A stretch of 64,000 bases of DNA from an uncultured Clostridia bacterium (GTDB lineage Bacteria; Bacillota; Clostridia; Oscillospirales; Butyricicoccaceae). The position numbers and the translations under genes were made by a program. The stretch spans positions 1 to 64,000 of the forward strand of contig CALWJQ010000013.1 of the NCBI GenBank assembly GCA_944381055.1. Reading direction: 5' to 3'. Shown one piece after another: positions 49,849 to 61,821 of this stretch; within the stretch, counting starts at the first letter, position 1; the number at the start of each line of letters is the position of its first letter. The notes under the pieces are model-generated. The model worked only from the letters and a program-made list of their open reading frames with translations. It did no database searches and was not told the DNA's origin.

Positions 49849-52800
49849 TTATTTAAAGTAGCGGACGCCGCCTTCGAACAGGGGCTGGAACTTGTTGCCG
49901 GGGATATTTTTGGCGACATATTCGCCGACGCGTTCGCTGTGGCCCATCTTGCCCAGCACGCGGCCGTCGGGGCTGGTGATGCCTTCAATGGCCATGGCCG
50001 ATCCGTTGATGTTGACGTCAATGTCCATGGACGGCACGCCGTTTTCGTCGCAGTATTGCAGCGCGATCTGGCCGTTGGCAGCCAGGGAGTCCAGCGTTTC
50101 CTGCCGCGCCATAAACCGTCCTTCGCCGTGCGAGAACACGATGCGGTGTACTTCGCCGGGCTGGCACAGCGACAGCCACGGCGACTTGACCGAGGCCACG
50201 CGGGTATAGGCGTAGACGCTCTGGTGGCGGCCGATGGTATTAAAGGTCAGGGTCGGGCAGCTGGCGTTTAAGCTGCGGATTTCGCCAAAGGGCAGAAGCC
50301 CCAGCTTGATAAGGGCCTGGAAGCCGTTGCAGATGCCCAGGGCCAGGCCGTCGCGGCGGTGCAGCAGGTCGTGGGCCGCGTCGGTCAGGGCCGGCGAACG
50401 CAGCAGCGCCTGGATGAACTTGCCCGAACCGTCGGGTTCGTCGCCGCCCGAAAAGCCGCCGGGGATGATGAGCATTTGCGCCTGCGAAATGGCGCTGACC
50501 AGCTCGCGTGCGCTCTGCTTCAAAAGATCGGGCGTCAGGTTGCGCACCAGCACGATCCGGCCTTCGCCGCCCGCGCGCTCGATGGCGCGTTTGGTGTCGT
50601 ATTCGCAGTTGGTGCCCGGGAAGGCAGGGATGACGGCTACCGGCCGCGCCGCCCGGGCGGAATGCCGGGTTGCGGGGCGGGTGGTATAAAGCGGGGCGGG
50701 CACCGTACCTTCGGCGCCGGCCACAGCGGTGGGATAGGTGCTTTCGAGCGGCGCGGACAGGGCCTGCTTGACTTCGTCAAGGGTCAGCGTACACGAATGA
50801 AGCTGCACGGAATCCCCGCCGGAAAGGCCCAGCTGTACGCCCCAGCCGCAGTCTTCGGCCAGTTCGGCGATCAGCCCGCCGTAGCCGAGCTCGTAAAGCC
50901 CGGGTTCGTCGAAGGCGGGGTCCAGGGTAAAGCCGACGTCGTTGCCGACGGCCATTTTACACACCGCTTCCAAAGCGCCGCCCGCTGACAGCGCCCAGGC
51001 CGACAGAACCTTGCCGTCCTTGCACAGCGCATGGAAGCGCTGCCACATGGCGCGCACGCCCGCCAGATCGGGCGAGCCGTCGGCCGTTTTGGGCGCGGCA
51101 AACAGGTAAACCGGGCTGCCCGGCGCCTTGAACTCGGGCGACAGCACGTCGCCGGCGTTCATGGCGGAGACGGCAAAGGAAATCAGGGTGGGCGGCACGT
51201 CGAGGTCGTTGAAGGAACCGCTCATCGAATCCTTGCCGCCGATGGCGCCGGCGCCCAGACGCAGCTGAGCGTCAAACGCGCCCAGCAGGGCGGCAAAGGG
51301 CTTGCCCAGGCGCTCGGGACGGCTGCGGTCGGGTTTTTCAAAGAACTCCTGCAGGCTGAGCCAGACATGCTCAGGGTCGGCGCCCGCTGACACCAGCCGC
51401 GCCATTGAGGACACGACAGACGCCTGCGCGCCGAAGTAGGGGCTCTTTTTCATCATGCGCGGGTCAAAGCCCCACGCCATGACCGACGCCGTCGTCGTCT
51501 CGCCGCCCAGAACGGGCAGCTTGGCCGCCATGACCTGCGTCGGGGTCAGCTGGTTTTTGCCGCCGAACGGCATGAGCACCGACGACGCGCCGATGGACCC
51601 GTCAAAACGGGTGCCCAGGCCCTTTTGCAGGCAGACATTGAGGTCGGACAGCACCGAAAGGGCGCGTTCGCGGCCGTCCAAAGCCGGGTCGCCGGCCGTC
51701 ATGGCCGGGAAGGGGGCGCCGGGCACGCACACGCCGGACGTCTTCCGGGCGCCGTTGGAGTTTAAAAAGCTGCGGGATATGTCGCACACGCATTGGCCGC
51801 GCCATGTCATGCGCAGGCGGGGCGATTCGGTGACCACGGCGATGGCACTGGCTTCCAGGTTTTCAGCCGCGGCCAGCGCGTGGAAGGCGGCGACGTCTTC
51901 GGGGGCGAGCACGACGGCCATGCGTTCCTGCGATTCGGAAATAGCCAGTTCGGTGCCGTCCAGGCCGTCGTATTTCTTGGGCACGCGGTCCAGGCTGATG
52001 TCCAGGCCGTCGGCCAGCTCGCCGACGGCGACCGACACGCCGCCCGCGCCGAAGTCGTTGCAGCGCTTGATGAGCCGCGTCGCTTCGGGGTTGCGGAACA
52101 GGCGCTGGATTTTGCGCTCTTCGGGCGCGTTGCCCTTTTGCACCTCGGCCCCGCACGCGGTCAGGCTTTCGGTGCTGTGGCTCTTGCTGGATCCGGTCGC
52201 GCCGCCGCAGCCGTCGCGGCCGGTGCGGCCGCCCAGCAGAATGACGACGTCGCCCGGCTGGGGCTGGCGGCGCACGACGTTTTCCGCCGGCGCGGCGCCA
52301 ACGACGGCGCCTGTCTCAAGGCGTTTGGCGACGTAGCCTTCATGATAAACTTCGGATACCAGCCCGGTCGCAAGGCCAATCTGGTTGCCGTATGAGCTGT
52401 AACCGGCCGCCGCTTTACGGCAGATGGTGCGCTGGGGCAGCTTGCCCGGCAGCGTCTCGCCGAGCGGGGTGCGCGGGTCGCCCGCGCCGGTGACGCGCAT
52501 GGCCTGATAGACATAGGCGCGGCCGGACAGCGGGTCGCGGATCGCGCCGCCCAGGCAGGTCGCCGCCCCGCCGAAGGGCTCGATTTCGGTCGGGTGGTTG
52601 TGGGTTTCGTTTTTAAACATCAAAAGCCACGGCTCGGGCTTGCCGTCGACATCGGCGGTGATACGCACCGAACAGGCGTTGATCTCTTCGCTTTCGTCCA
52701 GGTCTTTCAGAATACCGCGCTTTTTGAGCACTTTGGCCCCGCAGGTCGCAATGTCCATCAGCGTGACGGGACGGCTTTCGGCCTTGTCGCCGTACAGCTC

Positions 52801-53568
52801 GCGCCGCGCGTCGAGATATTCCTGATAGCTGACCTGCACCGCCGGGTCCTGAATGTCGACGTCGGTCAGGTGGGTGGAAAAAGTGGTGTGGCGGCAGTGA
52901 TCCGACCAATAGGTGTCGATCATGCGCAGCTCGGTCAGCGTCGGGTCGCGGCCTTCGTCAATGAAGTAACGCTGCAAAAAGCGCAGGTCGTCCAGATCCA
53001 TGGCAAGGCCGTAATCGTGCAGCACGGCCCCTAAATCGGCGTCTTCGCGCGTCAGGCCGGTCAAAACGGCGACGTCTGGCGGGGCAGGGTAGTCGGTTTC
53101 CAGAGTTGCGGGCTTTTCGGCCGCCGCTTCGCGGCATTCAACGGGGTTGATGAGGGACTTCCTGATTTTGTCCATATCAGCGTCGGTCAGGCTGCCGGAC
53201 AGGATGTAAACCGTGGCCGCACGCACGAGCGGGCGGTCACCCTGGGTCATCAGGGCGATGCACTGCGAGCACGAATCGGCCCGCATGTCAAACTGTCCGG
53301 GCAGCGCCTCGACAATGAGGGCGCGCGCGCCGGACGGGATCTTGATCTGTTCGTCGTAAACATAGTCGGCCGCAGGCTCGGAAAAGACGCCGGCTTTGGC
53401 CAGCTCATAGGTCTGGTCGTCAATACCCTGCACGTCGTAACGGCACAGGATGCGCACGCCTTCGAGCGCCTGGATGCCCTCTTCCTGCCGCAGCTGCTGG
53501 CACAGCGCCTGCGCTGCCACGTCAAAGCCGGGCATTTTTTCGGTATAACAGCGGTAAACATTGGACAC
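49849..53568 (-). CDS. purL: Phosphoribosylformylglycinamidine synthase, single chain
   Basis: A 1239-aa clostridial-type PurL that makes FGAM from FGAR and glutamine with ATP. It carries both synthetase halves ([30 protein letters not shown]) and a C-terminal glutaminase domain with FPGTNCEYD and the catalytic Cys in [19 protein letters not shown]. This contrasts with the separate PurS, PurQ and PurL of Bacillus. Last gene of the purine run. AGGAGGAACACC precedes the start. Confidence 0.96.
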   Translation of the reverse strand: MSNVYRCYTEKMPGFDVAAQALCQQLRQEEGIQALEGVRILCRYDVQGIDDQTYELAKAGVFSEPAADYVYDEQIKIPSGARALIVEALPGQFDMRADSCSQCIALMTQGDRPLVRAATVYILSGSLTDADMDKIRKSLINPVECREAAAEKPATLETDYPAPPDVAVLTGLTREDADLGAVLHDYGLAMDLDDLRFLQRYFIDEGRDPTLTELRMIDTYWSDHCRHTTFSTHLTDVDIQDPAVQVSYQEYLDARRELYGDKAESRPVTLMDIATCGAKVLKKRGILKDLDESEEINACSVRITADVDGKPEPWLLMFKNETHNHPTEIEPFGGAATCLGGAIRDPLSGRAYVYQAMRVTGAGDPRTPLGETLPGKLPQRTICRKAAAGYSSYGNQIGLATGLVSEVYHEGYVAKRLETGAVVGAAPAENVVRRQPQPGDVVILLGGRTGRDGCGGATGSSKSHSTESLTACGAEVQKGNAPEERKIQRLFRNPEATRLIKRCNDFGAGGVSVAVGELADGLDISLDRVPKKYDGLDGTELAISESQERMAVVLAPEDVAAFHALAAAENLEASAIAVVTESPRLRMTWRGQCVCDISRSFLNSNGARKTSGVCVPGAPFPAMTAGDPALDGRERALSVLSDLNVCLQKGLGTRFDGSIGASSVLMPFGGKNQLTPTQVMAAKLPVLGGETTTASVMAWGFDPRMMKKSPYFGAQASVVSSMARLVSAGADPEHVWLSLQEFFEKPDRSRPERLGKPFAALLGAFDAQLRLGAGAIGGKDSMSGSFNDLDVPPTLISFAVSAMNAGDVLSPEFKAPGSPVYLFAAPKTADGSPDLAGVRAMWQRFHALCKDGKVLSAWALSAGGALEAVCKMAVGNDVGFTLDPAFDEPGLYELGYGGLIAELAEDCGWGVQLGLSGGDSVQLHSCTLTLDEVKQALSAPLESTYPTAVAGAEGTVPAPLYTTRPATRHSARAARPVAVIPAFPGTNCEYDTKRAIERAGGEGRIVLVRNLTPDLLKQSARELVSAISQAQMLIIPGGFSGGDEPDGSGKFIQALLRSPALTDAAHDLLHRRDGLALGICNGFQALIKLGLLPFGEIRSLNASCPTLTFNTIGRHQSVYAYTRVASVKSPWLSLCQPGEVHRIVFSHGEGRFMARQETLDSLAANGQIALQYCDENGVPSMDIDVNINGSAMAIEGITSPDGRVLGKMGHSERVGEYVAKNIPGNKFQPLFEGGVRYFK

Positions 53569-53598
53569 GATGGTGTTCCTCCTTTTTCAGCCGGCCGG

Positions 53599-54930
<1,332 letters not shown>

Positions 54931-54965
54931 CGGTTATCCCCCTTTTCACCGTCGGTCCGCCCGGC

Positions 54966-56507
54966 TCAGTGCCGGAAATGGCGCATGCCGGTGAAGACCA
55001 TGGCGATGCCGTACTCGTCGCAGGCGCGGATGGAGTCTTCGTCCCGGATCGAGCCGCCCGGCTGGATGATGGCGGTGACGCCGGCTTCGTGCGCCGCTTT
55101 GACGCAGTCGTCAAAGGGGAAGAAGGCGTCGGACGCCATGACGCTGCCGCGCACCCGGTCGCCGCCGTAGCGGATGGCGAGTTCGAGCGCCGTGATGCGG
55201 TTGGTCTGCCCCGGGCCGACGCCGACGGTGCAGCTGTCTTTGGCCAGCACAATGGCATTGGACTTGACGTGCTTGACGACGCGCCAGGCAAAAAGCAGCT
55301 GCTGCATCTCTTCGTTTGTGGGGGCGCGTCGGGTGACCGTTTTAAGCTCGCCGCCCAGCAGCTTGGTGTCCAGATCCTGGACGAGCAGGCCGCCGGCCAC
55401 CTTTTTCATATCGCGCCACGCGCCGTTGGGGGTGTTGATATGGGGCAGTTCCAAAAGACGGATGTTCTTTTTGCGCTCGAGAATCTCGAGCGCTTCGCGC
55501 GTAAAGGCGGGCGCGACAATGATTTCAAGGAAGATTTTGGCGAGCTCTTCAGCCGTCCTGGCGTCGACCGTGCGGTTCAGGGCGACAATGCCGCCGAAAA
55601 TCGAAACCGGATCGGCCTCGTAAGCGCGCTGATACGCTTCAAACAGCGTCTCGCCCGTGCCGACGCCGCAGGGGTTGGCGTGCTTGACGGCGACGGCGCA
55701 GGGGGTGTCGGGGAATTCCTTGATGACGCTGAGCGCGCCGTCCAGGTCGCCGATGTTGTTATACGACAGTTCCTTGCCGTGCAGCTGATGTACGCCGGCC
55801 ACCGTGCCGTCAAACCCGCGGCCCACTTCGCGGTAAAAAGCCGCCGTTTGGTGCGGGTTTTCGCCGTAGCGCAGATCCTGCGCCTTTTCAAAGGTAAAGG
55901 TCAGCGTCGGCGGGTATTCGACGCCGGCTTTGTGCGCCAGATAGCGCGCGATGAGCGCGTCGTAATGGGCCGTGTGCTCGAACACCTTCTGCGACAGCAG
56001 GAACTTCTGCTGCCGGGTGATGGTGCCGGCGCGCAGCGCGTCTAAAATGGTGCCGTAGTCGGCGGGGTCGACGACGACGCAGACGTCCTGCCAGTTTTTT
56101 GCCGCGGCGCGCAGCATGGTCGGGCCGCCGATGTCGATGTTTTCGATGGCCTCTTCCAGCGTGACGTCGGGCCGCAGGATGGTCTCTTTAAAGGGGTACA
56201 GGTTGATGGCCACGACGTCGATGGGGACAATGCCCAAATCGTGCAGCTGCTGCATGTGCTCCGGTTTGTCGCGCATGGCGAGAATACCGGCGTGCACCGC
56301 AGGGTGCAGCGTCTTGACGCGGCCGTCGAGACATTCGGGAAAGCCCGTGACGTCCGACACCTCGGTGCACGGCACCGAAGCGGCCGCCAGCGTGCGGGCC
56401 GTCCCGCCCGTCGACAGGATTTCATAGCCCAGTTCGGAAAGGCCGCGGGCAAACTCGACAATGCCCGCCTTGTCGGAAACGCTCAGTAAAGCGCGGGGCT
56501 TTTGCAT
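54966..56507 (-). CDS. purH: Bifunctional AICAR transformylase/IMP cyclohydrolase
   Basis: A 513-aa enzyme for the last two steps to IMP. The N-terminal MGS-like cyclohydrolase domain ([33 protein letters not shown]) is followed by the transformylase domain with the catalytic Lys-His in [11 protein letters not shown]. Length is normal. Confidence 0.97.
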   Translation of the reverse strand: MQKPRALLSVSDKAGIVEFARGLSELGYEILSTGGTARTLAAASVPCTEVSDVTGFPECLDGRVKTLHPAVHAGILAMRDKPEHMQQLHDLGIVPIDVVAINLYPFKETILRPDVTLEEAIENIDIGGPTMLRAAAKNWQDVCVVVDPADYGTILDALRAGTITRQQKFLLSQKVFEHTAHYDALIARYLAHKAGVEYPPTLTFTFEKAQDLRYGENPHQTAAFYREVGRGFDGTVAGVHQLHGKELSYNNIGDLDGALSVIKEFPDTPCAVAVKHANPCGVGTGETLFEAYQRAYEADPVSIFGGIVALNRTVDARTAEELAKIFLEIIVAPAFTREALEILERKKNIRLLELPHINTPNGAWRDMKKVAGGLLVQDLDTKLLGGELKTVTRRAPTNEEMQQLLFAWRVVKHVKSNAIVLAKDSCTVGVGPGQTNRITALELAIRYGGDRVRGSVMASDAFFPFDDCVKAAHEAGVTAIIQPGGSIRDEDSIRACDEYGIAMVFTGMRHFRH

Positions 56508-56519
56508 AAACGAACCCTC

Positions 56520-57143
56520 CTATAATATCGTGACCTTGCGCCCGTCGACAGACAGGCGGTTTTGACAGAAAAGTGCGACGGCCTGGGGCAGCAAAAGGTG
56601 TTCGCACTGCTCCATGACCCGTTTTTGCAGGCTTTCGGGCGTGTCGCCGGGTAAAACGTCGACAGCCTTTTGCAGGACGATGGGCCCGCCGTCCGGCTCG
56701 CCGGTGACAAAATGGACCGTCGCCCCCGTCACCTTGACGCCGTAGCGCAGCACGGCTTCGTGAACCCGCAGCCCGTACATCCCCCGGCCGCAAAAGGCGG
56801 GGATGAGCGACGGATGGATGTTGAGCATCCGGTTTTCGTATTTTTGGCAGAAAGCTTCGTCCAAAATGGTGAGAAAACCGGCGTAGACCAGAAGGCCGGG
56901 GTTAAGCGGCGCGAGCAGATCCTCGAGCGCACGGGAATAGGCTTCGGCCGAACCGTACTGCTTCCGCGGCAGCACATGGGCAGGAATGCCGGCCTGCCGG
57001 GCGCGCTCCAGGGCATAGACCCCTTCGCGCGAAGAAACGACGGCCGCGATGCGCCCGCCGCCCAGTTCGCCGCGCGACTGCGCGTCGATGAGCGCCTGTA
57101 AATTGGTGCCGCCGCCCGAAACCAGGACGACGATGTTCAGCAT
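56520..57143 (-). CDS. purN: Phosphoribosylglycinamide formyltransferase
   Basis: A 207-aa folate-dependent GAR transformylase. The start MLNIVVLVSGGGTNLQALID binds the substrate phosphate; NIHPSLIPAF and GATVHFVTGEPDGGPIVLQ carry the catalytic Asn, His and Asp. I chose the ATG at 57143, which overlaps the purM stop by 7 bases; an in-frame codon ten residues upstream lies within purM and is not conserved. Confidence 0.95.
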   Translation of the reverse strand: MLNIVVLVSGGGTNLQALIDAQSRGELGGGRIAAVVSSREGVYALERARQAGIPAHVLPRKQYGSAEAYSRALEDLLAPLNPGLLVYAGFLTILDEAFCQKYENRMLNIHPSLIPAFCGRGMYGLRVHEAVLRYGVKVTGATVHFVTGEPDGGPIVLQKAVDVLPGDTPESLQKRVMEQCEHLLLPQAVALFCQNRLSVDGRKVTIL

Positions 57144-58180
57144 ATCTCGACGCCCTGTTCGCCCGGGACACATTCGCCGATGACGGCGGCTTTTTCGCCG
57201 GCGGCCGTCAAAACGCGCACCGCCTCGTCGGCCTGCGCGGCCGGGACGCCGACGACCAGCCCGACGCCCATGTTGTAAGTGTTGTACATGTCGCGCTCGG
57301 GGATGCCGCCCTTTTCGGCGATGAGCCGGAAAATGGGGGGGACGGGCATGGCGTTTTTGTGTACGCGGGCGCGTACGCCGCCGGGCAGCATACGGGGGAT
57401 GTTTTCATAAAAGCCGCCGCCCGTGATGTGGCTGACCGCGCGCACGTCGACGGCCGCCTGCAAAGCCTGCAGCGCGCGGACATAGATACGGGTCGGGGTC
57501 AGAAGGGCCTCGCCCAGCGTTGTGCCCAGCTCGGGGATATGGGCAGCCAGGGTTTCTTTTTCCGTGCCGAAGACGCGGCGCACCAGCGAAAAGCCGTTGG
57601 AATGAACGCCCGACGACCCGACGCCGATTAAGGCGTCGCCCGGCGCGAGGCGCTTCCCGTCGATGATCTTTTTTTCATCGACCAGGCCGACGGCAAAGCC
57701 GGCCAGGTCGTATTCGCCCTCGGGGTAAAAGCCGGGCATTTCGGCGGTCTCGCCGCCGACCAGCGCGCAGCCGGCCTGGCGGCAGCCTTCGGCCACGCCC
57801 GAAACGATGTCGGCCGCGACGGCAGGGCTCAGCTTGCCGACGGCCAGATAGTCGAGAAAGAACAGTGGCTTGGCGCCGCCGCAGGCAATGTCGTTGACGC
57901 ACATGGCGACGCAGTCGATGCCGACCGTGTCGTGCTTTTCAAGCACAAAGGCCAGCTTGAGCTTGGTGCCGACGCCGTCGGCGCCCGAGACCAGCACCGG
58001 CTTTTCCATGCCCGAAAGGTCGGGGGCGAACATGCCGCCGAAACCGCCGATGGTGCCAAGCACGCCGGGGATATAAGTGCTTTCGACCATGGGGCGGATG
58101 CGTTTTACGGTGTCGTAACCGGCCGTGACGTCAACGCCGGCCTTTTTATAGCTTTCGGAATGGCTGTCCTGATGGCTCAT
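57137..58180 (-). CDS. purM: Phosphoribosylformylglycinamidine cyclo-ligase
   Basis: A 347-aa AIR synthetase. The ATP and substrate motifs GADGVGTKLKLAF, NDIACGGAKPLFFLDY, GGETAEMPGFY and GSSGVHSNGFSLVR are all present. Its end overlaps purN, and it starts 44 bases after purF. Confidence 0.97.
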   Translation of the reverse strand: MSHQDSHSESYKKAGVDVTAGYDTVKRIRPMVESTYIPGVLGTIGGFGGMFAPDLSGMEKPVLVSGADGVGTKLKLAFVLEKHDTVGIDCVAMCVNDIACGGAKPLFFLDYLAVGKLSPAVAADIVSGVAEGCRQAGCALVGGETAEMPGFYPEGEYDLAGFAVGLVDEKKIIDGKRLAPGDALIGVGSSGVHSNGFSLVRRVFGTEKETLAAHIPELGTTLGEALLTPTRIYVRALQALQAAVDVRAVSHITGGGFYENIPRMLPGGVRARVHKNAMPVPPIFRLIAEKGGIPERDMYNTYNMGVGLVVGVPAAQADEAVRVLTAAGEKAAVIGECVPGEQGVEIC

Positions 58181-58224
58181 TTCTAAAGGCTCCCTTCACC
58201 GATTCATTCTTTTCGGGCCGGGGC

Positions 58225-59649
58225 TTATTCCCGGCCGCTCCAGCAGTAGGTACAGACCTTGTCGCGGGGCAGGCCGATGGCCTCTAAAACGCCGTCGAGC
58301 GACTGGTAGCCCAGAGAGTCAAAGCCCAGTTTTTCGCAGATGGCCTTGAGCATACACTGGCCGCGGCAGGTCGTGGCGTCCGCGTATTCGTCCAGGTGCT
58401 TCTGCCCCTCGTCGCCCTCGAGCTCCTGCACGGTGCGGCGGGCGATGAGCTCCATGTCCGACGTGCCGCGCGAAAAGTTGAGGTATTTGCAGCTGTACAT
58501 GATGGGCGGGCAGGCCGAACGCATGTGGACTTCTTTGGCCCCCGACGCGTAGAGGAAGTCGACGGTTTCGCGCAGCTGCGTGCCGCGCACGATGGAGTCG
58601 TCGACGAACAGAAGACGTTTGCCGTCGATGAGCTCGGGGATGGGGATCTGCTTCATTTTGGCGACCTGGTTGCGCACCGCCTGGTTTTCCGGCATGAAAG
58701 AGCGCGGCCAGGTCGGGGTGTACTTGATAAACGGCCGGGCAAAGGTCTGGCCGCTCTGGCTGGCGTAGCCGATGGCGTGGGCAATGCCCGTGTCGGGCAC
58801 GCCGGCCACATAGTCGACTTTGGGCAGCACCCCGCGTTCCTGCTCGCTTTTGGCCATGATCTCGCCGTTGCGGTAGCGCATGAGCTCGACGTTGACCCCT
58901 TCGTAGTTGGAATTGGGGTAGCCGTAATAGGTCCACAAAAAGGCGCAGATTTTCATCTCGCTGCCCGGACGCGACAGCGTCTCGAACCCGTTGCTCGTGA
59001 TGCGGACGATTTCGCGCGGGCCCAGCTCGTACGCGTCGCTGTAACCCAGCTTGTGGTAGGCAAAGGACTCAAACGATACACAGCAGCCGTCGGCGTTCTG
59101 CCCGATGAGTACGGGCAGGCGGCCAAAGCGGTCGCGCGCGGCGATAATTTCGCCCTCGCTCGTCAAAACGAGCAGGGTCAGCGAGCCGTCGATCAGCCTT
59201 TGCGCATGCAGGATGCCGTCGACCAGGTTGTCCTTCTGGTTGATGAGCGCGGCGACCAGCTCGGTAGCGTTGACCTTGCCCGAGCTCATGGCCATGAACT
59301 GATGGCCGTGGTCGGAAAAATACTGGGCGATCAGCTCTTCGTCGTTGCGGATGATGCCGACCGTCGTCAGCGCGTAAAGGCCCAGGTGCGAACGCACGAG
59401 AAGGGGCTGCGGGTCGGTGTCGCTGATGCACCCGATGCCGCTGCACCCGTGGAAATCGTGCAGATCTTTTTCAAACTTGGTGCGGAACGGGGTGTTTTCA
59501 ATCGAGTGGATCTGGCGCTGAAAACCGTCTTCCCTGTCGTAAATGATCATGCCGCCCCGGCGGGTGCCGAGGTGGGAATGGTAGTCAACGCCGAAAAAAA
59601 TGTCCAAGACGCAGTCGCGCTTTGAAACAGCGCCGAAAAAGCCTCCCAT
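58225..59649 (-). CDS. purF: Amidophosphoribosyltransferase lacking the N-terminal Cys
   Basis: A 474-aa PurF homolog, the first enzyme of purine synthesis (PRPP plus glutamine to phosphoribosylamine). The PRTase half is intact: LLFVDDSIVRGTQL is the PRPP loop, and C-terminal cysteines (ACPPIMYSC, TTCRGQC, KVCTYCWSG) resemble the Fe-S site of the Bacillus enzyme. The glutaminase half is unusual: it starts MGGFFGAVSKRD, while active PurF needs Cys right after Met (MCGIxG). The oxyanion region also differs (TVGIIRNDEE). Glutamine use is therefore doubtful, and ammonia may be used instead. GGAGGCAACCTC precedes the ATG, so no hidden Cys is missed. Confidence 0.85.
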   Translation of the reverse strand: MGGFFGAVSKRDCVLDIFFGVDYHSHLGTRRGGMIIYDREDGFQRQIHSIENTPFRTKFEKDLHDFHGCSGIGCISDTDPQPLLVRSHLGLYALTTVGIIRNDEELIAQYFSDHGHQFMAMSSGKVNATELVAALINQKDNLVDGILHAQRLIDGSLTLLVLTSEGEIIAARDRFGRLPVLIGQNADGCCVSFESFAYHKLGYSDAYELGPREIVRITSNGFETLSRPGSEMKICAFLWTYYGYPNSNYEGVNVELMRYRNGEIMAKSEQERGVLPKVDYVAGVPDTGIAHAIGYASQSGQTFARPFIKYTPTWPRSFMPENQAVRNQVAKMKQIPIPELIDGKRLLFVDDSIVRGTQLRETVDFLYASGAKEVHMRSACPPIMYSCKYLNFSRGTSDMELIARRTVQELEGDEGQKHLDEYADATTCRGQCMLKAICEKLGFDSLGYQSLDGVLEAIGLPRDKVCTYCWSGRE

Positions 59650-59680
59650 GAGGTTGCCTCCGTAATCGCAGCCGCAGGGC

Positions 59681-60388
59681 TCAGCCCATCACGCGGCGCA
59701 GGACTTCCTGGTACGCGTCTTCGACGTTGCCCAGGTCGCGGCGGAAACGGTCCTTGTCGAGCTTTTCGCCCGTCTTGCTGTCCCAGAAGCGGCAGGTGTC
59801 GGGCGAGATTTCGTCAGCCAGCACAATGGCGCCGTCGGGCAGCTTGCCGAACTCGAGCTTGAAGTCGATGAGGTTGATGCCGCATTCGAGGAAAAAGGCC
59901 TTGAGCACGTCATTGACTTTAAAGGCGTACTTTTTGATGGTCTCAATTTCTTCGGGCGTGGCCAGCTTGAGGGCGACGGCATGGTAGCTGTTGATGAGCG
60001 GATCGCCCAGCGCGTCGTTTTTATACGAAAACTCAATGGTCGGGCTGTCATTGACAATGCCCTCTTCAACGCCGTAGCGCTTGGCGAAGCTGCCGGCCGA
60101 GACGTTGCGGATGATGACTTCGAGCGGCACGATGTGCACCGACTTGACCAGCGTTTCGCGGTCGGACAGCTCGCGGACAAAGTGGGTGGGCACGCCGGCC
60201 TGTTCAAGCTTCTGCATCAGGAAATTGGTCAGCTTGTTGTTGATAACGCCCTTGCCGGAAATGGTGCCCTTTTTCTCGCCGTTAAAGGCGGTGGCGTCGT
60301 CTTTGTAGTCGACGATGACAAGCGCAGGGTCGTCGGTCTGAAAGACCTTTTTAGCTTTGCCTTCATAAATCATATCGAGCTTTTGCAT
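59681..60388 (-). CDS. purC: SAICAR synthetase
   Basis: A 235-aa enzyme joining aspartate to [20 protein letters not shown], the [11 protein letters not shown] segment and [14 protein letters not shown] are the family blocks. I chose the ATG at 60388, preceded by GGGAGGAATTCGCC; the longer frame begins inside the purE-purC gap. It lies 31 bases before purF. Confidence 0.97.
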   Translation of the reverse strand: MQKLDMIYEGKAKKVFQTDDPALVIVDYKDDATAFNGEKKGTISGKGVINNKLTNFLMQKLEQAGVPTHFVRELSDRETLVKSVHIVPLEVIIRNVSAGSFAKRYGVEEGIVNDSPTIEFSYKNDALGDPLINSYHAVALKLATPEEIETIKKYAFKVNDVLKAFFLECGINLIDFKLEFGKLPDGAIVLADEISPDTCRFWDSKTGEKLDKDRFRRDLGNVEDAYQEVLRRVMG

Positions 60389-60407
60389 GGCGAATTCCTC
60401 CCTGAAA

Positions 60408-60902
60408 TCAGTCGTTGTACTGTTTTTGTACTTTTTCATCTTTTTTCATGACCTTTTCAGCCATTTCTTTTTTGTGCTGCAAAAGGGCTTCGGCCAGCCC
60501 GCCGTCGGCCAGCGCGAGAATCTGCACGGCGAGCAGGGCGGCGTTTTCGGCGCCGCCGATGGCGACGGTGGCCACCGGCACGCCCGACGGCATCTGCACG
60601 GTGGACAAAAGGCTGTCCAGCCCGTCAAGCGTGCTCGATTTGATGGGGATGCCGATGACGGGCAGCGTGGTGCCGGCCGCCATGACGCCGGCCAGATGGG
60701 CGGCCTTGCCGGCTGCGGCGATGATGCAGCCGAAGCCCTGTTCGCGCGCCGTGCGCGACAGCTCTTCGGCGACGAGCGGCGTGCGGTGCGCCGAACACAC
60801 CCGGACGGAAAAGGGGACGGAAAAACGCTTCAGCGTTTCCATGCACGGCTCAAGCGCCGGCAGATCGGAATCCGAACCCATGACGACCATGACTTTTTTC
60901 AA
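60408..60902 (-). CDS. purE: N5-carboxyaminoimidazole ribonucleotide mutase
   Basis: A 164-aa Pur[12 protein letters not shown] and the catalytic CSAHRTP are class I features, and the C-terminal extension is a lysine-rich helix ([18 protein letters not shown]). Class I PurE normally works with PurK, which is not in this operon. First gene of purE-C-F-M-N-H-D-L. GGGAGATCG precedes the start. Confidence 0.95.
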   Translation of the reverse strand: MKKVMVVMGSDSDLPALEPCMETLKRFSVPFSVRVCSAHRTPLVAEELSRTAREQGFGCIIAAAGKAAHLAGVMAAGTTLPVIGIPIKSSTLDGLDSLLSTVQMPSGVPVATVAIGGAENAALLAVQILALADGGLAEALLQHKKEMAEKVMKKDEKVQKQYND

Positions 60903-60934
60903 AACGATCTCCCTTTCTTTTGCGGCGGAAATCT

Positions 60935-60962
60935 AAAGAGCATCCTCGTCGGGATGCTCTTT
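60935..60962 (-). terminator. Attenuator hairpin in the purine leader
   Basis: On the minus strand AAAGAGCATCC and GGATGCTCTTT pair around CGACGA, followed by AGATTT, about 35 bases before purE. Placed to act as an attenuator controlled by the structured RNA upstream. Confidence 0.6.
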
Positions 60963-61099
60963 GACACAGGGCTGCACTATTGGAACCGGTGGGACGCAGC
61001 GGCGCACTGACCCGCAGTGCGGCTGCTGGAACCGCTATTCAGGCAAAGCCGCTGAGCCATTGGCAGACATCCTCCGCAATTCATTCAATATACTTCTGA

Positions 61100-61128
61100 T
61101 TTTATCCTAATCGGTCAAAAAAATCAAT
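61100..61128 (-). promoter_or_regulatory. Promoter of the purine operon
   Basis: On the minus strand TTGATT, 17 bases, TAAAAT. Confidence 0.65.
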
Positions 61129-61289
61129 GTTTTTTCATGGTTTTACAGGCGGTTTGGCATTTTAACCAAAAAAACAGCTGCGCGCGCGGAAAACCGTCGT
61201 AGACTTGGGCACGGGCGGGCAAAAACCCGTTTGACATTTGCGGCGCGATGTGTTGAAATAAGGGGTAGATACACAGGGGAGGAATGGGT

Positions 61290-61745
61290 ATGCAGAGCAA
61301 ACCGACAGGGGCCGAACTGAAACAGCTGGGCTGCAACTGCGCGCAGGCCGTGCTGGTGGCCATGGGCGATGTGACGCGGATTTCTGACGAGCAGGCCTGC
61401 CGCACGGCGTGCGGCTTCGGCGGCGGGATGCGCGCCGGCGAACTGTGCGGCGCGGCGACGGGGGCCGTCATGGCCATCGGGCTGGCGCTGGGCAACGCGT
61501 CGTGGACCGATTCCGGCACGCGTGATCGCGCCTATGCGGCGGTCATCGAGTTCAACCGCCGCTTCAAAGAGCGGTTCGGCACACTGATCTGCCGCGAGCT
61601 GCTGGGCTTTGACACCAGCACGCCCGAGGGGAAAAAGCTCCTTCACGAAAGCCCCGAAAAGCGCCGCCAGTGCCTGGGCTACATCACCGAAGCCGAACGT
61701 ATGGCCCGCGGCGTCATCGCCGAATGGAAGAGCGGCAATTTTTAA
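61290..61745 (+). CDS. C_GCAxxG_C_C family redox protein
   Basis: A 151-aa protein of a cysteine-motif family named for its conserved pattern. LGCNCAQAVL, then CGFGGGMRAGELCGAATGAVMAIGLA, then LICRELLGF and RQCLGYITEA give the expected cysteines. Members are thought to bind a cofactor or work in redox reactions in anaerobes; no reaction is established to my knowledge. I chose the ATG at 61290, 7 bases after AGGGGAGG, over the ATG at 61284. Confidence 0.85.
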   Translation: MQSKPTGAELKQLGCNCAQAVLVAMGDVTRISDEQACRTACGFGGGMRAGELCGAATGAVMAIGLALGNASWTDSGTRDRAYAAVIEFNRRFKERFGTLICRELLGFDTSTPEGKKLLHESPEKRRQCLGYITEAERMARGVIAEWKSGNF

Positions 61746-61756
61746 TGTGCATTTAA

Positions 61757-61785
61757 TTGCGCGCGCTGCGGCAAAGGGATATAAT
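61757..61785 (+). promoter_or_regulatory. Promoter of the XpaC-like gene
   Basis: TTGCGC, 17 bases, TATAAT, 36 bases before the start codon. Confidence 0.7.
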
Positions 61786-61821
61786 AGAGACATCAAATAT
61801 TTAGGAGTTGCAAAACAGGCT

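Larger units (their letters stand above)
60903..61289. other. Purine operon leader and divergent intergenic region
   Basis: The left 190 bases are the transcribed leader of purE (minus strand) with several stem-loops, ending in a terminator-like hairpin. The right part holds the purE promoter (61100-61128) and an AT-rich stretch before the C_GCAxxG_C_C gene. No known riboswitch motif could be matched by eye. Confidence 0.6.

Noticed and set aside
60903..61130. Purine, ZTP or PRPP riboswitch in the purE leader
   Set aside because: None of the conserved core sequences of these classes was seen on the minus strand; left as an unclassified leader.
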